DNA from: Trichoplax sp. H2
Taxonomy: Eukaryota; Placozoa; Uniplacotomia; Trichoplacea
Assembly (NCBI GenBank): GCA_003344405.1
Contig: NOWV01000067.1
Coordinates: 310,001 to 374,000 of the forward strand
Length of the DNA: 64,000 nt
Direction of reading: 5' to 3'
In this document: one piece after another, positions 24,501 through 37,557 of the stretch
How positions within the stretch are numbered: position 1 is the first letter of the stretch
How the letters are laid out: every line of letters starts with the position of its first letter
Program-made: the position numbers and the translations under genes
The notes under the pieces: model-generated
What the model was told of the DNA's origin: nothing
Database searches by the model: none
The model's input: only the letters and a program-made list of their open reading frames with translations

Positions 24501-27500
24501 TTATTGATTTTTACGATCTTGTAATTTCATCTATACATACATTGATAATTTATAAACCCTGAACGCGACTGGATGCAGAATAGAGTTAGTAAGTTTATTT
24601 CTTTTCTGATTGTATTTATAAAGAATTTTGGCACAGTAGATATATTTATATCTGCCAATTCTCTTAGAGTTCATATAGTTCAGGAAGTACTACATATGGT
24701 GAGATTTATTATCGTAAAGTGTAAAGTGCTTCCTGTTTATTGGGTAGACAGTGGTTGGTCTACCATTTTGATTCCTTATATAGATCGTATAGTTTAATTC
24801 CGACAGTTGTAATAATATTAAGTTGCTGTCAGCTTTCTAAGATAGGAAGGAATGACTTTAAAGAATTATTTGTATAACTGAAGGATGGGTAAAATGTACC
24901 TCGTAAGTTCTTTAGAACGCTCATGAATAATATTTGTACCGTTGTATAAGTTAAAATTGCTGAAATAGCAAACTAGACTGCAGTTTATATACCTTCTGTG
25001 ATATGATCGTCATTTTCTGCAATTTCTGTAACCATTGTATACCTCTCATTAAAAAAGCAACAATTTAATGATGGGTGTGATTGTAACATACACATGGTTA
25101 GAATTAAATGATCGGGTGGGATTATAATAGATAGCAGATTTATTTTTATTTCTTATACTCGTAGGGTTGCTGCATTGTATGCTGTATTAGTTTAGCATTA
25201 ATAGCTACTAAAAATCTACGTAGTTAGTTACGCAAATTAAAAGTTAACTTAGATATAAGATTTCAATAGCGAAAATAAAAGCTACCGCGGAAGACTATTT
25301 CATTTCAATTGCATCACGTTGTAAATTCCATGCGTGTTCATTAACAATTTAAGATCTACTATAGACAATAGGGTAAAGGAAAAATTTTCTTTAATAGATT
25401 TTATTTGTTTTAAATATTACTAGCCATAGTGGCTATTATTTCATCGAAAAGTTATCGCGCATTTATACAATTTGACAACTACGACTTTATAAGTACGCGC
25501 AGAAGGAAATAAGTGTTTGATAATGTTCGCCAATGGTAAATACTTTTGATTTATTACGATAATCAAGCTAAAGTAAATGTAACTTAGTTTATTTCAAGAT
25601 TTTTACATTACCTACTGTATTTAATCCTAGGCCATCAATTAATCAGAAACTAGTAACCAGAAGTAGTTCCCGTCTAACTAAGCTTACAAAATTGATATTT
25701 TAACCTACAGTAAAGACTAAATACGATAATCTTAAAAAATTAAATTTATAGATCAAGTGTATCATTTAAAGAGGGTGCTATTTCCGATTTATGGATAAAA
25801 TCTATCTATTACTTTGTAGGTTACCCTGATCTTGAGATATTACTAGAATTAGCTTGGTTAGCCTTTATATTCAATATCTATATTTGATATACAGTAAGAA
25901 GGAAGTAAATTTCCTTTTTTATACAGCAACCAAGAGCGTTTACTAGTGTGACAGTGTTATACACTGTATTAGAGTAGAAATATCTATGTTAGGATAATTC
26001 TGTTAGCCTATCCTTATTTAATTAACTTCTAATTTGGATATACTGTGTTTTAATATAGCACTGACTTTTTATGACAGTGACACCTATACACATACTTAAA
26101 TTAATAGCCATAATAGGGAAAGCAAATTATTTACTTACAACTCGAATCATTGTGATTGTAACTTACTTACGGTAGATTGTAAATTATCTTGGAAATGTTC
26201 TGTGATAGGACATATCGTAATCTGACTATTCTGTATTAGTCATCAGATGTCTATGTTCGTAAATACTATTGTATACACTAAGGAAGCAGTAGCTAAAATT
26301 AATATCTAATTCAGTAAATGATTCCAAAGTTAATCGTACTAACTATGACTCCTGAACTATTGAGGAAGAGTATATAAATGCAGTATATCGTGTAATAAAG
26401 TCGATTCTTAAACTTAGTATTTAACGTAAAATACGAAGCGTCTAAGTCATTGTGTAGTCTGCTAGTAGAGTAAAAGTGTTTTTGATAGTGCAGATATCGT
26501 TCTTTGATACGTCGTTCAAGGAATTAACTTATTGATCGTACATTACATTATCTAGTTGCAAAGCTGTTTTGTGACAACTAGTAACTAAACTTCAAAGGCC
26601 AAATTAAAATATGCTGACGAGTTTGATGCCTCAAAATTATTTCCTGCTTCATTACTATGCAAATTCTGATTTATTTAATACTAAGTCAGCTTTCTTTATA
26701 ATTTATAGTAGTCGACATGATAAATGTTCGTGTTTTCGGTCCTTTAAAGGCAACATCGAGTCTCTAATTTTTAAATTGCTTTACTTTCACCGAATCGATT
26801 AATTTGAGGAATAATCAGGTTTTCAACCTTGATAGCCAACATTTAATGATTAATTACTATTCTAGCTGATTATTTTTACGAATACGTAAGTGATAATTAA
26901 AATTTTACACTTTAACACGAAAATAACATGTTAACGTAAATTCATTTTGAAGAGAGAAACGCTTGTTTTTATTTTACCCGAAAAAATAACCCAGTTTTCC
27001 CGATTCAATTAAGAAAAGCAACACATATAAACTAAAAATCGATTTTACACAAAAATTAGCAAGGAATAGAACCTTAATACTTGATCAAAAATAAGTACTA
27101 TATTCAAACTATTTTTCTATTTTCTATTACATAATCTAAATGATGTTAAACTCATCCTGGATTAATATATCTGAAAATATTGAAAGTTACCGAAAATAAT
27201 CTCAAGTATTTTCTTCTTTATGATATACGAGTATATGAGGATATTGTGGAATTAATTGGCACGGGCGCCATTTTGTTGTTTTAATACGGCTTATGATATA
27301 TTTAGTAACAATGCCTCTTCATTAGTGATTAATTACCATTTATAAGAAGTTATAATAGTTCACTAAAATCAACTATTATGCTTAAAAATAGACATTAATA
27401 GGACAAAAATATGGTTATCGTCCATTTCCTACTCGTGTATTATTAGAACATTTTGACTGTCTTCGCCAATCTATGTTACTACATCAAGAATCCGTCCAGC

Positions 27501-30500
27501 TTCTCGATGAATGGTTTAAGAAGGATGATAATGCAGTACCACCAGTTTATATTTTGCAACCTATTTCAAGTCAATTACTTCATTATAATGACCCTTCAGA
27601 GCCGGAATTACAATCTAATGATCGAAAGGCATGGTGGAATATCTATTCTCAGTTGCAATCATCCTTAAATAGAGCAGCTAAAAAATTGAAATTGATAGGA
27701 AAAATGGATCAAAGAGTTGCCGAACAGTTTGAAATATCAGGTGAGCCATAACTAGTTATATGGCATATCTTCATTAAAATTTATATTCTCTGACTAAAAA
27801 TCTATATCCATATTGATGCTAGAATAATTAATTTCCGAAAATCACAGAATACCTTAATTTCTAATATAAGAAAGCTAGTCATTACGCCAATTTCTATATT
27901 TTAAATCATTTACAAGCTATAGCTACACGAAGATTTGAGATATTGATGAGATAAAATGGCATTTAGTTATGATATCGAATTATATGAGGTATAACGATTT
28001 GATTTTACAGTATTAAAGAGTTTGCTAAATTTGAGCTTCTAAATCATCTATTGTAATGCTTCTAAATTTTTCGAGATTCACAACAGTTAAATAATTGTTT
28101 ACATCCCTTTTAATTTGAGCAATTGAGAATACTGTAGTTACATTGTTGATTCAAATTTATAATATGATTTTTAAGCTATTACTGAATCTGCATTTGCCTG
28201 ATAGTATATATTTCTTCTGTGTTCAAATTGCTGCCTGAATTTGGTTACTTTAACACATTAGTTGCATGAATGTTGGGCCATATTAAATTCATTATCGTAA
28301 ATTTATGCTAATTTTCAAAATTACTTCTTATTCGTTTATTCCATAGTAGTTTATAATATTAAAGATAAAATAATGTAATCCCATTTGTTTATGAAACCAT
28401 TGCGTAAAATCAATTAATTATTGCGGTAACTCTAGGTTATAGCAAGAATTATAAAGAACTAATCTCCACTAATATAAATAAATACAGATATAAATAAATA
28501 TTAAATTGGATATTACAGTATATTAAAATATGCTCTTTGATATCACTTAGCTCATTTAGTATAACTAATTTATATGAAATCATTTTGATTATTGCAGTTA
28601 CGCATCGGGAAATTAGGCAAGGTATTTTAGATGTGGAAAATTGTACAAAGGATCAATGTATTTGTTTTGTCCGCAAAATTTCAAATCTTGAAGAAGATTT
28701 ATCGAACGATAATGTCCCTGCATATATTGATTTAATACATGGGGAAAACGAGATTAATACAGAAGCTACCGATTTACTTTCATCACTTTTAAATGATCAA
28801 ATTAAAGAGAAATTAAATGAATCACAAATATTTTATTTTCAGTTGGATTGGAGTCCAGCTGGTATTGATCCTGATAATAATGAAGATCATGAAGATTATA
28901 TACGAGAATTTTGTGAAAAATTTTATTTAGTCATGATCAGAATGATTGACAAAGGCATAGAGAAAAATCAGCAATTGCCATTTGACGATTCTTTATATGA
29001 AGAAGTATTAGGACATTTATCATTTTGCCAACAACAATGTCAATCCTTTCACGGTCGCCGCGATATTTTACAAGTTGTTGAAAGTTATATTGACAAGGGC
29101 TGTAGAGACCATGATGAATCTAATGAAACATTAAAGAAATCTCCATTGGTTGTTTATGGTGAATCTGGCAGTGGAAAAACATCTATTATGGCTAAATGTG
29201 CCCAATATACTAAAAATAAATATCCCAGTGCAAATTTACTGCTACGTTTTCTAGGTACATCGCCCGATAGCTCATCTATCCGTAAATTATTAGCATCACT
29301 ATGCATTCAACTAAGTCGGTTATATGATCAAGATTTAAATTGCATTCCTAACGAGTTTAGCCAATTAATTGGTTATTTTTCCACTTTAGTTAATCGAATA
29401 CCTAAGGATAAACCGCTTGTAATCATATTAGATTCGTTGGATCAATTGCTACCTTCAGACGGTGCCCATCGAATGTCATGGATTCCAAGAATATTGCCAC
29501 ATCATGTTTCTATTTTATTATCTACTTTACCTTCAGAATATAACTGCTTGAATATTTTAAAGAAAGTACTGCCTCATGATAGTCAATACCTTGAAATTCA
29601 ATCCTTACCCGTTGATGTTAGCCAAGAAATTTTAACGGATTGGTTAGCGTCTAATTCAAGAAAAATAAACGATCACCAAATGGATGTTGTCAGACGAGCA
29701 ATCCAGAGTTGCAGTCTACCATTATATTTAAAGTTGGTTTTCGATCAAACAGTAGCCTGGCATTCATATGATAAAATTAGTAGTAAACATCTTCCGTCTA
29801 CAATTCCATTAATGATTGATGCCTTACTAGATCGATTAGAACGGATGCATGGAAAAGTGTTAGTATCGCGAGCCTTAGCGTACATTACTGCTACTAAATC
29901 AGGCTTAACTGAGCCTGAATTAGAAGACTTACTGTCTTGCGACGATCTTGTCTTACAAGATGTCTACCAATATTGGTTGCCGCCTGTACGCCGTATTCCA
30001 CCTTTACTGTGGACTAGAATTAGGAATGATATTAATGAATATCTTGTCGAGCGAGAAGCCGATGGCAGTCAAGTTATATATTGGTATCATAGGCAATTTA
30101 CTGAAGTTGTACGTCGACGTTACTTAGATAATGATAGAATCAAGAAAGAAATTCATAGTTTGTGCGCTGATTACTACATAGGTAAATGGGCTAACGTTAA
30201 TAAACCTTTCGAATATACACCTCAACAAGTTGAATTATTCCGATTAGATAGTCATTATGGTGAAGCGGATCGTAAAGTACCTAAACAACCATTACTATTT
30301 GAATTTGAAGGCGATGTCAATGCTAGTAAAAAGAAATATAATAGAAGAAAATTAAGTGAATTGCCCTACCATTTAATTTATGCAAATAGGCTAGTAGAAG
30401 CCAAAAGAATCGTATTTTGCTCATATAACTGGCTATTGACTAAATTGAAAGCCACGTCGATCCAAGAAGTATTAAATGATTTTGTTCTTGCCATGGAAAT

Positions 30501-33500
30501 TCAACAAGATGTCGAACTGAAAACTGTTTATGATATGATTCGCATGTCAGCATCCACTATTATTCATGATCCTCGCGATCTTGCGCCAGAAATTGTTGGC
30601 CAACTTTGCGATTTAACAAGTAGCCAATTTCCATGTATACAAGAATTGGTGAATACCGCGCGAACTGAGGGTATTAAATCAGCGCCATTAATGCCCGTTC
30701 GGGGTTGCCTACCCTTACCTGGTGGTCCATTAAGATCGACATTAGAAGGCCATACTGATCAGGTTATCAGCCTAGCTGTATCTAGTAATGGCATTTTTCT
30801 TGCTACTGGTTCAGTTGATAAAAATATTCGCATATGGGATTTAAATAGTGGTAGTTTAGTTCATGTTCTAATTGGCCATTCAGAACCTATCCATCGTGTA
30901 CATATTTCACCGGATAATCGTATGGTTATCGGCTATTCCTATATAGGTGAATTTATGAAAGTTAAATCTATCGTTGTATGGAATTTAGAATCAGGTGAAC
31001 GCTTATATAATTTAAAAGGACATACTGGCGGCCATTGCCCATTAGTATTAACTCATGATAGTCGTTATGCATTATCAGCATGCCTTTATCGTTGGAAATT
31101 ATGTAAGATGCTATCCATTCAAGCGCTTACAAATGCCGACAATTCCGGCGATGAAGACGAAGTAATTGATGAAATTAGTGAAAATGAACAAACTCAAATG
31201 ACAAATGATGATAGAGAGAGTAAAGATACGGAATTAAACGATCATACAACTCAAGATGATTCAGAAGGTAGTAATCATGGCAGCATTAAAAATAGTAGTC
31301 ATGAAACGATTAATCAATTAGATGATGATGATTATACGCAGCCTGATGATCAGGAAAAGCGCTACTATGAAAAGAAAAAATTTATTCTCTTGAAATGGGA
31401 TTTAGAAACTGGTCATTTAGTTTATTGGATGGAAGCCCATACCGATGATGTCGAAGATATGGCCATTGCTACTGACGATAGTTTTATTGTTACTTGTAGT
31501 CGTGATAAAACAGCAAAAGTATGGAGTTTAGAGACGCATGCTTGCTTAGTAACTATTATTGAGCCGCACTTAAAGGGAATTATGTCACGTTTATGCTTAA
31601 CATCAGACAATCGCAATGTTCTTATAGAGGCATTACATCTTGGTGTTTATTCCATTGAAACTGGTGAACGATTATGCGAGCTTGAAGATCCTAAATTTTC
31701 GGCAACTATTGAAAGCTTCTCCTTGTCCGAAGATAATCGATTATTATTATTAACCGACGTTGGCAATCATATCAAATGTTTTAATGTCCAAACTGGTGAA
31801 TTTATCAGTCGCATTGATGAGCAAGATGGTAAAAGTAAAATGCGACATGGTGGAATCATCCCAGGTACAACATATGCCGCTGTAACCTTAGGAACGAAAG
31901 TGGCTAAAGTTTGGGATATGATCAGTGGTGATTTGGTAGCTACGTTAACTGGTCACACTAATCGTATTACAACCAGTCTTGTACTGGGCGATTTAGGGGA
32001 ACCTTTACTAGTGACAGCATCAGAAGATCATACTGCTAAAATTTGGAATTTGTCCAATTTAAATTCATTACAGGAGGATAAGAAAACTGATTTCCATGAA
32101 TCGAATGTTAATTTTGTACAAATTTCTAAAGATGGCTCTTATGTTATCACAGGCTCACAGGATAAAAAGTTCAAGAAATGGGATATCGAAACAGGCAAAT
32201 TAATTCAAGAAATGGAAGTATCTGTTGGTGTAATATATCAGTTGTACTTGATGCCTGATGGTAAGACAGCCTACGCATTTCCATTTCAAAAGTCGACAAG
32301 ATTAACTTTTGATTTAGAAGAATTTAAATTAATTGAGACAAGTCCATTAAAAATGACACAAATTATGACAGCATGTCTATCTTATGATGGTCGCCATTTA
32401 ATGGGAATAACTTATGATCAAGTTTTAAAAGTGTGGAATACACATGATTTTTCAATTGTATCTGAAATTAAAAAATCGCATGTTACACATATTAAGTCGC
32501 TTAAATCCAATTACTTTTTGACCATGTATCGCTCTCAATTTTATGATGAAAGTGGTGATACTAAAGTTATTAAAGCCTGGAATTTTGATAAAAATGGTCA
32601 GACAATTAAATTATCAGGCCATGCTGGCCGTATCCAGTGCTTTACATTAACCGATGATGAACGCTATTTACTGACTGGCGCAAATGACAACAGCGTCATC
32701 ATTTGGGATTTATCCAATTTAACCATCTATGGCAAGCTATTAGGACATACTGAATCTGTTCAGTCCGTTGTAGTAACATCGAAAGCACGCCTTGCTGCGA
32801 GTGGATCAAAGGATGCTACAGTTCGATTATGGGATTTCAGCTCAAATATATGCCGCTTAATACATACTTATCAGGGACATCAACATGTCGTTGATCATGT
32901 TTCATTTTCACCTAATAATACGTATATCATCTCCTTTTCATCAGAGGAGACTGTAGTAAAAGTGTGGAGTGTTGCAACAGAAAATTTAATTGGCGATTTC
33001 CACATGCATGCTAAAATGCATACTTATGACATTAATGATATGAATCGTAAATTGATAATTGGAACTAATGATGGCAGAGTAATCTTACTAAATATCTACG
33101 ATTTATTTCGTAAGCGAGCTGGAACTAAGGTAGTAGGATGGAAAGATTTAAAGGTAAGAATAGGGAATGTAGAGCGAAAATATATCGTACTTTACAAGCA
33201 AAATACGTATTGGATTACATGTTTAATAACGAGACCTGGCAAAATAATCTTCTGTACATAAACTAATATCATTATAGATCGTAAACAATTTTATTTTAAA
33301 GGTAGTCATGCTTGATGTTCCAATAATATCATTTATCAGATTGCTAAATTTATCACAAACTTCTAAAATATGTCATCATCTAAGTTTTGCTATTGGAAGT
33401 AATTGATGAGAATGCAATTTTTGTTTAAAGCGTAAGCGTTAACTAATTAAATAATTAAAATAATTCATCATTACTCGTTATAAGTCAGTAAATTAACGGC

Positions 33501-33837
33501 ATTACTAGCTTTTATTCAAATAATGCAATTACAGGTGAATATGATGTGATTAATGATTTAAATTTTGTACTCTCAATAGGCTAAATCTAGACCTAAATTC
33601 AAATTGAGTAATCCTGAGAAGGAAAATGGAAATATTAAAGACTCAAATCACATTAATAATAATTTGGAAAATTCTAATGAAAACCTAGAAACTTCTGAAA
33701 GGCCTAGACTTGACTCTAAGTCCTCAACGAATAGTAGTAAAGGTATTTTACGCAACTCTATTACGACTCCACCGCCTGAAATTTTGCAGTACAATCCTCC
33801 AGAAGTTCGCGCATCTGCTTGCTGTGTAATTTCTTAA
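21465..33837 (+). CDS. NWD gene B: DUF4062-NACHT-WD40 protein with CaaX box CVIS
   Basis: Complete five-exon gene: 21465-21573, 22431-22636, 27392-27740, 28598-33153 and 33580-33837; 1825 residues predicted. The N-terminus (about 28-200) is DUF4062-like, with SSTFTDTKLERN, DMRWGVRDEATDDH and IGPNFV. NACHT follows with Walker A GESGSGKT (about 409-416) and Walker B-like IILDSLDQL (about 500). A helical region of STAND proteins comes next, then about 14 WD motifs (about 933-1730), enough for two seven-bladed propellers, with an acidic insert near 1068-1142. The tail is Asn/Ser-rich and ends ACCVIS. Family knowledge suggests a cytosolic sensor that assembles on nucleotide exchange. The CVIS box is typical of farnesylated proteins, so a membrane location is inferred. 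The start was chosen because the homology with gene C begins there; the frame stays open to 21366. Human NWD1 and NWD2 are of similar order in length. Confidence 0.9.
21574..22430. other. Gene B intron 1
   Basis: GTAAGT to TTTAG, 857 bp, AT-rich. Nothing else recognised. Confidence 0.75.
22431..22636 (+). CDS. Gene B exon 2: DUF4062-like core
   Basis: 206 bp, phase 1 in and phase 0 out. It carries DMRWGVRDEATDDH and ends IGPNFV. Same length as the gene C exon. Confidence 0.9.
23471..23486 (+). repeat. Short telomere-like stretch
   Basis: TTAGGG, TAGGG and TTAGG in a row. Too short to call an interstitial telomere, but the only other TTAGGG-like run I noticed apart from the array at 35226. 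Confidence 0.5.
25951..25967. repeat. Perfect 7-bp hairpin in gene B intron 2
   Basis: ACAGTGT and ACACTGT flank TAT. A second CACTG/CAGTG pair lies about 100 bp downstream. No function assigned. Confidence 0.55.
27392..27740 (+). CDS. Gene B exon 3
   Basis: 349 bp, phase 0 in and phase 1 out before GTGAGC. It starts TLIGQKYGYRPFP and includes W-F-K-K-D-D and Y-I-L-Q-P-I-S-S. It completes the N-terminal domain and links it to NACHT. Confidence 0.88.
27741..28597. other. Gene B intron 3
   Basis: 857 bp from GTGAGC to TTGCAG. The last 61 bp stay in frame with the next exon and hold an ATG at 28537 followed by a hydrophobic stretch, so an alternative start inside the intron is formally possible. 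Confidence 0.7.
28598..33153 (+). CDS. Gene B exon 4: NACHT and WD40 repeats
   Basis: A single 4.56-kb exon. It enters as G|TT (Val) giving VTHREI, like VTHEEV in gene C. WD motifs include RIWDLNSG, VVWNLESG, LKWDLETG, KVWSLETH, KIWNLSNL, KKWDIETG, IIWDLSNL and RLWDFSSN. The donor AAG|GTAAGA is phase 0; an alternative GTAGTA donor lies 24 bp upstream. Confidence 0.92.
33154..33579. other. Gene B last intron
   Basis: 426 bp. Retention would give a protein ending at 33261 without a CaaX box. No extra exons were found, unlike gene A. Confidence 0.7.
33580..33837 (+). CDS. Gene B last exon ending in CaaX box CVIS
   Basis: 85 residues plus stop, phase 0. An Asn/Glu/Ser-rich linker, then a Pro-rich stretch (TTPPPE) and the end ASACCVIS. 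It has no initiator ATG of its own, which supports its being a spliced 3' exon. Confidence 0.82.
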   Translation, partial: AKSRPKFKLSNPEKENGNIKDSNHINNNLENSNENLETSERPRLDSKSSTNSSKGILRNSITTPPPEILQYNPPEVRASACCVIS

Positions 33838-35225
33838 TTTAAATTCTACGTCGGCTTCATTGTCACAAAAATAATAGACTTCAGTTTATTATTTAAATCT
33901 CATAACTTTCATAATGTAGATAATTCCATTTCATTGTAAATAATTTTCAACCATAGTTAATCCGATAGGAAAAATGGTTTTAGATACTAATTTGTAAGGA
34001 AAATTAAGCTAACAATGTAGATATGATTTAACTTATTCGGTGATCATTTTTACATTTTCGAAATTGCAATTTTATTCCATCGTAATGCGACAGATTTTAA
34101 TAATTTGTACCATTGATCTTGTTTATCTGCTTAGTAATTGAGACTAATTTAGACTCAGGACATTACTTTTATGCAGTATGGCATTGTGCATTTTTCTTTC
34201 CAATTTTATAAATTATAGTGAAATAGCATCTAAATTTTCAAAGATAAACAATGCGGCACTACATCTTTATGAAATGAAATTTAAAAATACACACCTACTT
34301 CACTTCACCAGCAAATATTTTGAATGCAGTTTTTATTATACTTTACAATCGTAATCATCAATCGAAATTATTTTAAGTAAATTTGAATAGTATGGTATTA
34401 GTTGAATGTTTTTCTATGCTCATTGAAGAAATAGTAAGTATTATTTTAATGAACTAATAGGAAAGATATTGAGGTAGTTATATCCTTAACATTAAATAAG
34501 AAATCGAGTAATTTGTAATAATGGTATCTTAATTATTTTATATAAAGTTAAACAATATCTCGCTATTCTATAATTTTAGATTGAATTAGCTTAAAAAGCT
34601 TTAAAATCGTATTCTACAATTTTAAAATATATGAGACTTTGGTTGATTAATCAATCACAAACGATCGTTACTAAAATAAAAGAATCGCAGAATTAAATAC
34701 AATAAATTACGAAAGTTAAAGAATAATAGATAGATAAAACAAATAACAAATTAAATGCATTAATAACTGGCTATTAACATACTGTTTTATAATGTACATG
34801 TTAACGTTTTATAAATAAAATTGATATGTAATCTTAAGTAAATCATATTAGATATTACTGATTTACGTACATTACACTTTTAGGCTAAAGTTTAACAGAT
34901 ATTGTTAAAAGTTGTACTTTAGTATGCAATTTAATAGCAATATTTTGCTGCACAATTGTGCTCCTATTCTGAAACGACCCTCAGGATATATATACCCATA
35001 CAACAGAATGGACAGCCTTAATTTACTTTAATAAAGAAGAGTATAGAATACTTTACAAAGCGAGAAGTGTGACTTACTTTAATGAAAGTACGAAGAAATA
35101 TCTGAATAGATAAGTAATCCGTATAAATAATAAAAAATCACAGAAAAAAATTATGATTTTTAATTGACCAGTAAATAAAAACGTAATACTCACGAAATAA
35201 TGATAATTCATTATGACTTATACAG
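33838..35225. other. Intergenic region after gene B
   Basis: Very AT-rich, many short stops, no coding or repeat structure recognised. Several AATAAA hexamers occur, but none close enough to the gene B stop to call. Confidence 0.6.
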
Positions 35226-35482
35226 TCCTAACTCTATCTCTAATCCTAGCTCTAGCTCTAACCCTAGCTCTAACCCCTAGTTCTAACCCTAGCTCTAACC
35301 CTAGCTCTAACCCTAGCTCTAACCCTAGCTCTAACCCTAGCTCTAACCCTAGCTCTAACCCTAGCTCTAACCCTACCTCTCTAATCCTAGCTCTAACCCT
35401 AGCTCTAACCCTAGCTCTAACCCTAGCTCTAACCCTAGCTCTAACTCTAACCCTGACCCTAGCTCTAACCATAGCCCTATAG
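35226..35482. repeat. Telomere-like higher-order repeat, 12-bp unit
   Basis: About 20 copies of CCCTAGCTCTAA (TTAGAGCTAGGG on the other strand) with a few interruptions. Each unit is two hexamers, CCCTAG and CTCTAA, and each differs by one base from telomeric CCCTAA. That suggests a degenerated interstitial telomeric tract re-amplified as a 12-mer. Both strands are open across it only because the period is a multiple of three. Confidence 0.92.
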
Positions 35483-37451
35483 AGGTCAACTTTAGCGCTA
35501 ATTCTATTGCTAGACCTCAAACTCTAAGGAAATTCGATTTTAACATTGCAACTAAAGTATCTTTATCTTTGAATCCTAGCTTAAAAGAGTTCATGCTTAC
35601 AGACACTCTTCGATTGAAGCAATTTACTGTTTCTCATAAAGCTTATACTGTATGTTGATATCATTCGGCTGTTATAGAGAAGGCATAATTTTGACGATAC
35701 TATAAAACATTCAAGTGTGAATCGGTTAGGATCATTTTTATAGTAATTTCGATTGTTTTGTAAGATTAGATTCTCAGTTAATTGGTTTCTCTTGGGATGG
35801 TAGGCTACATTCGCGTTAAAAAGTATTTAATTAAGATGATGTATTTCAGAGCGATCTTGCTATGACATTCAGTATTTGCTAATTGTACAAGGGGTGTAGT
35901 TTTAGCTTCGACCAGTTTATATATGTAGATTTTCTCTGTCAACATCTCTACGTTTCAATATTGTAATTATGCAGCATTAATTATATTATTATAATTATCA
36001 GTATTTACCGTATACGTACTCATGTACTCGTGAAAATATTTCTATAGTACTTTACCGGTTGTTAACGTATCATGTTGCTACGTTCCTAATATCGCTAGAA
36101 CAAATGTTCATAAGTAACTTAGTTATTACTAGCAAAGTTTAGATCACTCTGATGACGCCTTTCATAATGCTCGTACATTATATATAATATAGTTATTAAT
36201 TATATGTGATTGCTAGTAAGAACAACAAAGATTTAAAATTATCATCCTTCAATCATGCAGCACAGTAGTATACTGTAAGATAGTGTTTTTCCGCTGAAAA
36301 GCACTAATCCGTGGGCCTACGCCACCAATCATAATGATTATAATTATTAGAGCCTCTTATGCACTATCACATGAATAGGAATGTAAATTCCTGACTTTAA
36401 ATATTAGCAAATTTTAATTTTTTCTGAGCTGAAGCAATAGACGACTTTATAAGTGCTAGCATTTCATTATCTTAGAAAGGATAAGTTAGAGTTTCGATAA
36501 GGTATTTGATGAGCCGCTACAACATTGTCATATTAAAATTACTATAAGGACATTATTCCTTGCACTGAACATATGTTGCATGTACTATGATATTAAAGAC
36601 ATTTTCTGCAGCAATATGCAGAAAATTATTCGAATTCTTGGACTGGTAATTAATCTTATTGAACTGACTAGCCGAATTCGCACTCATTTATCAATACAAG
36701 TCCTAGTCGAGCTACAATAGGCATTCGATGGTTATAACATGATTGCACTGATTTCCAAATGGCAAAAATATATTTTTTCTATGGATTGAGCGGTTACTGT
36801 CATGATAACATGTGAAATTCTTCCGCGTTAATTGACTCATGATAATGATGGAAAGTTGATTGCCAACACATCTACCTCACAACAGAGCTAAATAATAGTT
36901 AAAATTATTGAAAAACAAGTATTTGCCTAGGTAACTATACCCCTATCGGACAGCTTTATAAAAATATTAGCTTTAAATTCATTCTAATTCCATAGCTATA
37001 AGCCTCTAACAATGCTTCTCCATACTTAATATGCATACTTTTTTATGACGTCAAGGACAAGAGATATTCATAATGATCAACAAATAAGGATAGATGGTCT
37101 TATTGTTGCTATAGTAACATTGGAGATTTAAGTTGAAACTTTATGATGGGATGTCATATAGGGAGTTTTATTACGAATTTCGTATCTAGGCATCTCCGAT
37201 GAATATGACATTTTGACCATTTTTATCCATATGCCAGTTTGGAAATATTCAAGATTGTCATTGCAGGATAATATATATTAAATTGAGGTGAGGATAATTG
37301 TTGATTATTAAATGTAACCCGCTGAGTAATAAGTATCGATTTTACGCCAAATGGAAATGATAAATTGTACATGTTTGAACTATTTTCAATCAAAGTAAAT
37401 GGTTTCTTTGATACAATAGATTGTTAGCTGGAAATCTATCGACCTCCAGTG
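35483..37451. other. Intergenic region upstream of gene C
   Basis: An open frame without ATG runs out of the telomere-like array to 35658. A perfect 10-bp hairpin lies at 36601-36626. Nothing else is recognisable. The gene C promoter should lie near 37300-37450; no clear TATA box was picked out. Confidence 0.55.
36601..36626. repeat. Perfect 10-bp hairpin
   Basis: ATTTTCTGCA and TGCAGAAAAT flank GCAATA. About 0.85 kb upstream of the gene C start. Confidence 0.7.
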
Positions 37452-37557
37452 ATGGCTGTTGATGAAGTATTAGAAAAGGTTTTAGCTGGGAAGACAGAAA
37501 ACCTACCACCGCAACGATCGCAGATTGTTCGAATATTTACTAGTTCTACCTTTACAG
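37452..37557 (+). CDS. Gene C exon 1
   Basis: Begins MAVDEVLEK and ends RIFTSSTFT, phase 1 before GTAGGT. Stop codon TAG in frame upstream. Confidence 0.85.

Larger units (their letters stand above)
22637..27391. other. Gene B intron 2 (4.8 kb), no gene recognised
   Basis: AT-rich intron with only short open frames. A fragment reading TTAGGGTAGGGTTAGG lies at 23471-23486 and a perfect 7-bp hairpin at 25951-25967. No transposon ends or coding domain were recognised. Confidence 0.65.

Noticed and set aside
24573-24797. 74-codon ATG frame in gene B intron 2
   Set aside because: Hydrophobic and AT-driven, with no recognised domain, promoter or splice context; expected by chance in 4.8 kb.
35226-35482. 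CRISPR-like array
   Set aside because: Units are directly tandem with no spacers, and the context is eukaryotic.
35213-35520. Open frames on both strands across the telomere-like array
   Set aside because: They arise from a stop-free 12-bp repeat whose length is a multiple of three; low-complexity SSNP, LALT or RVRA peptides carry no domain.
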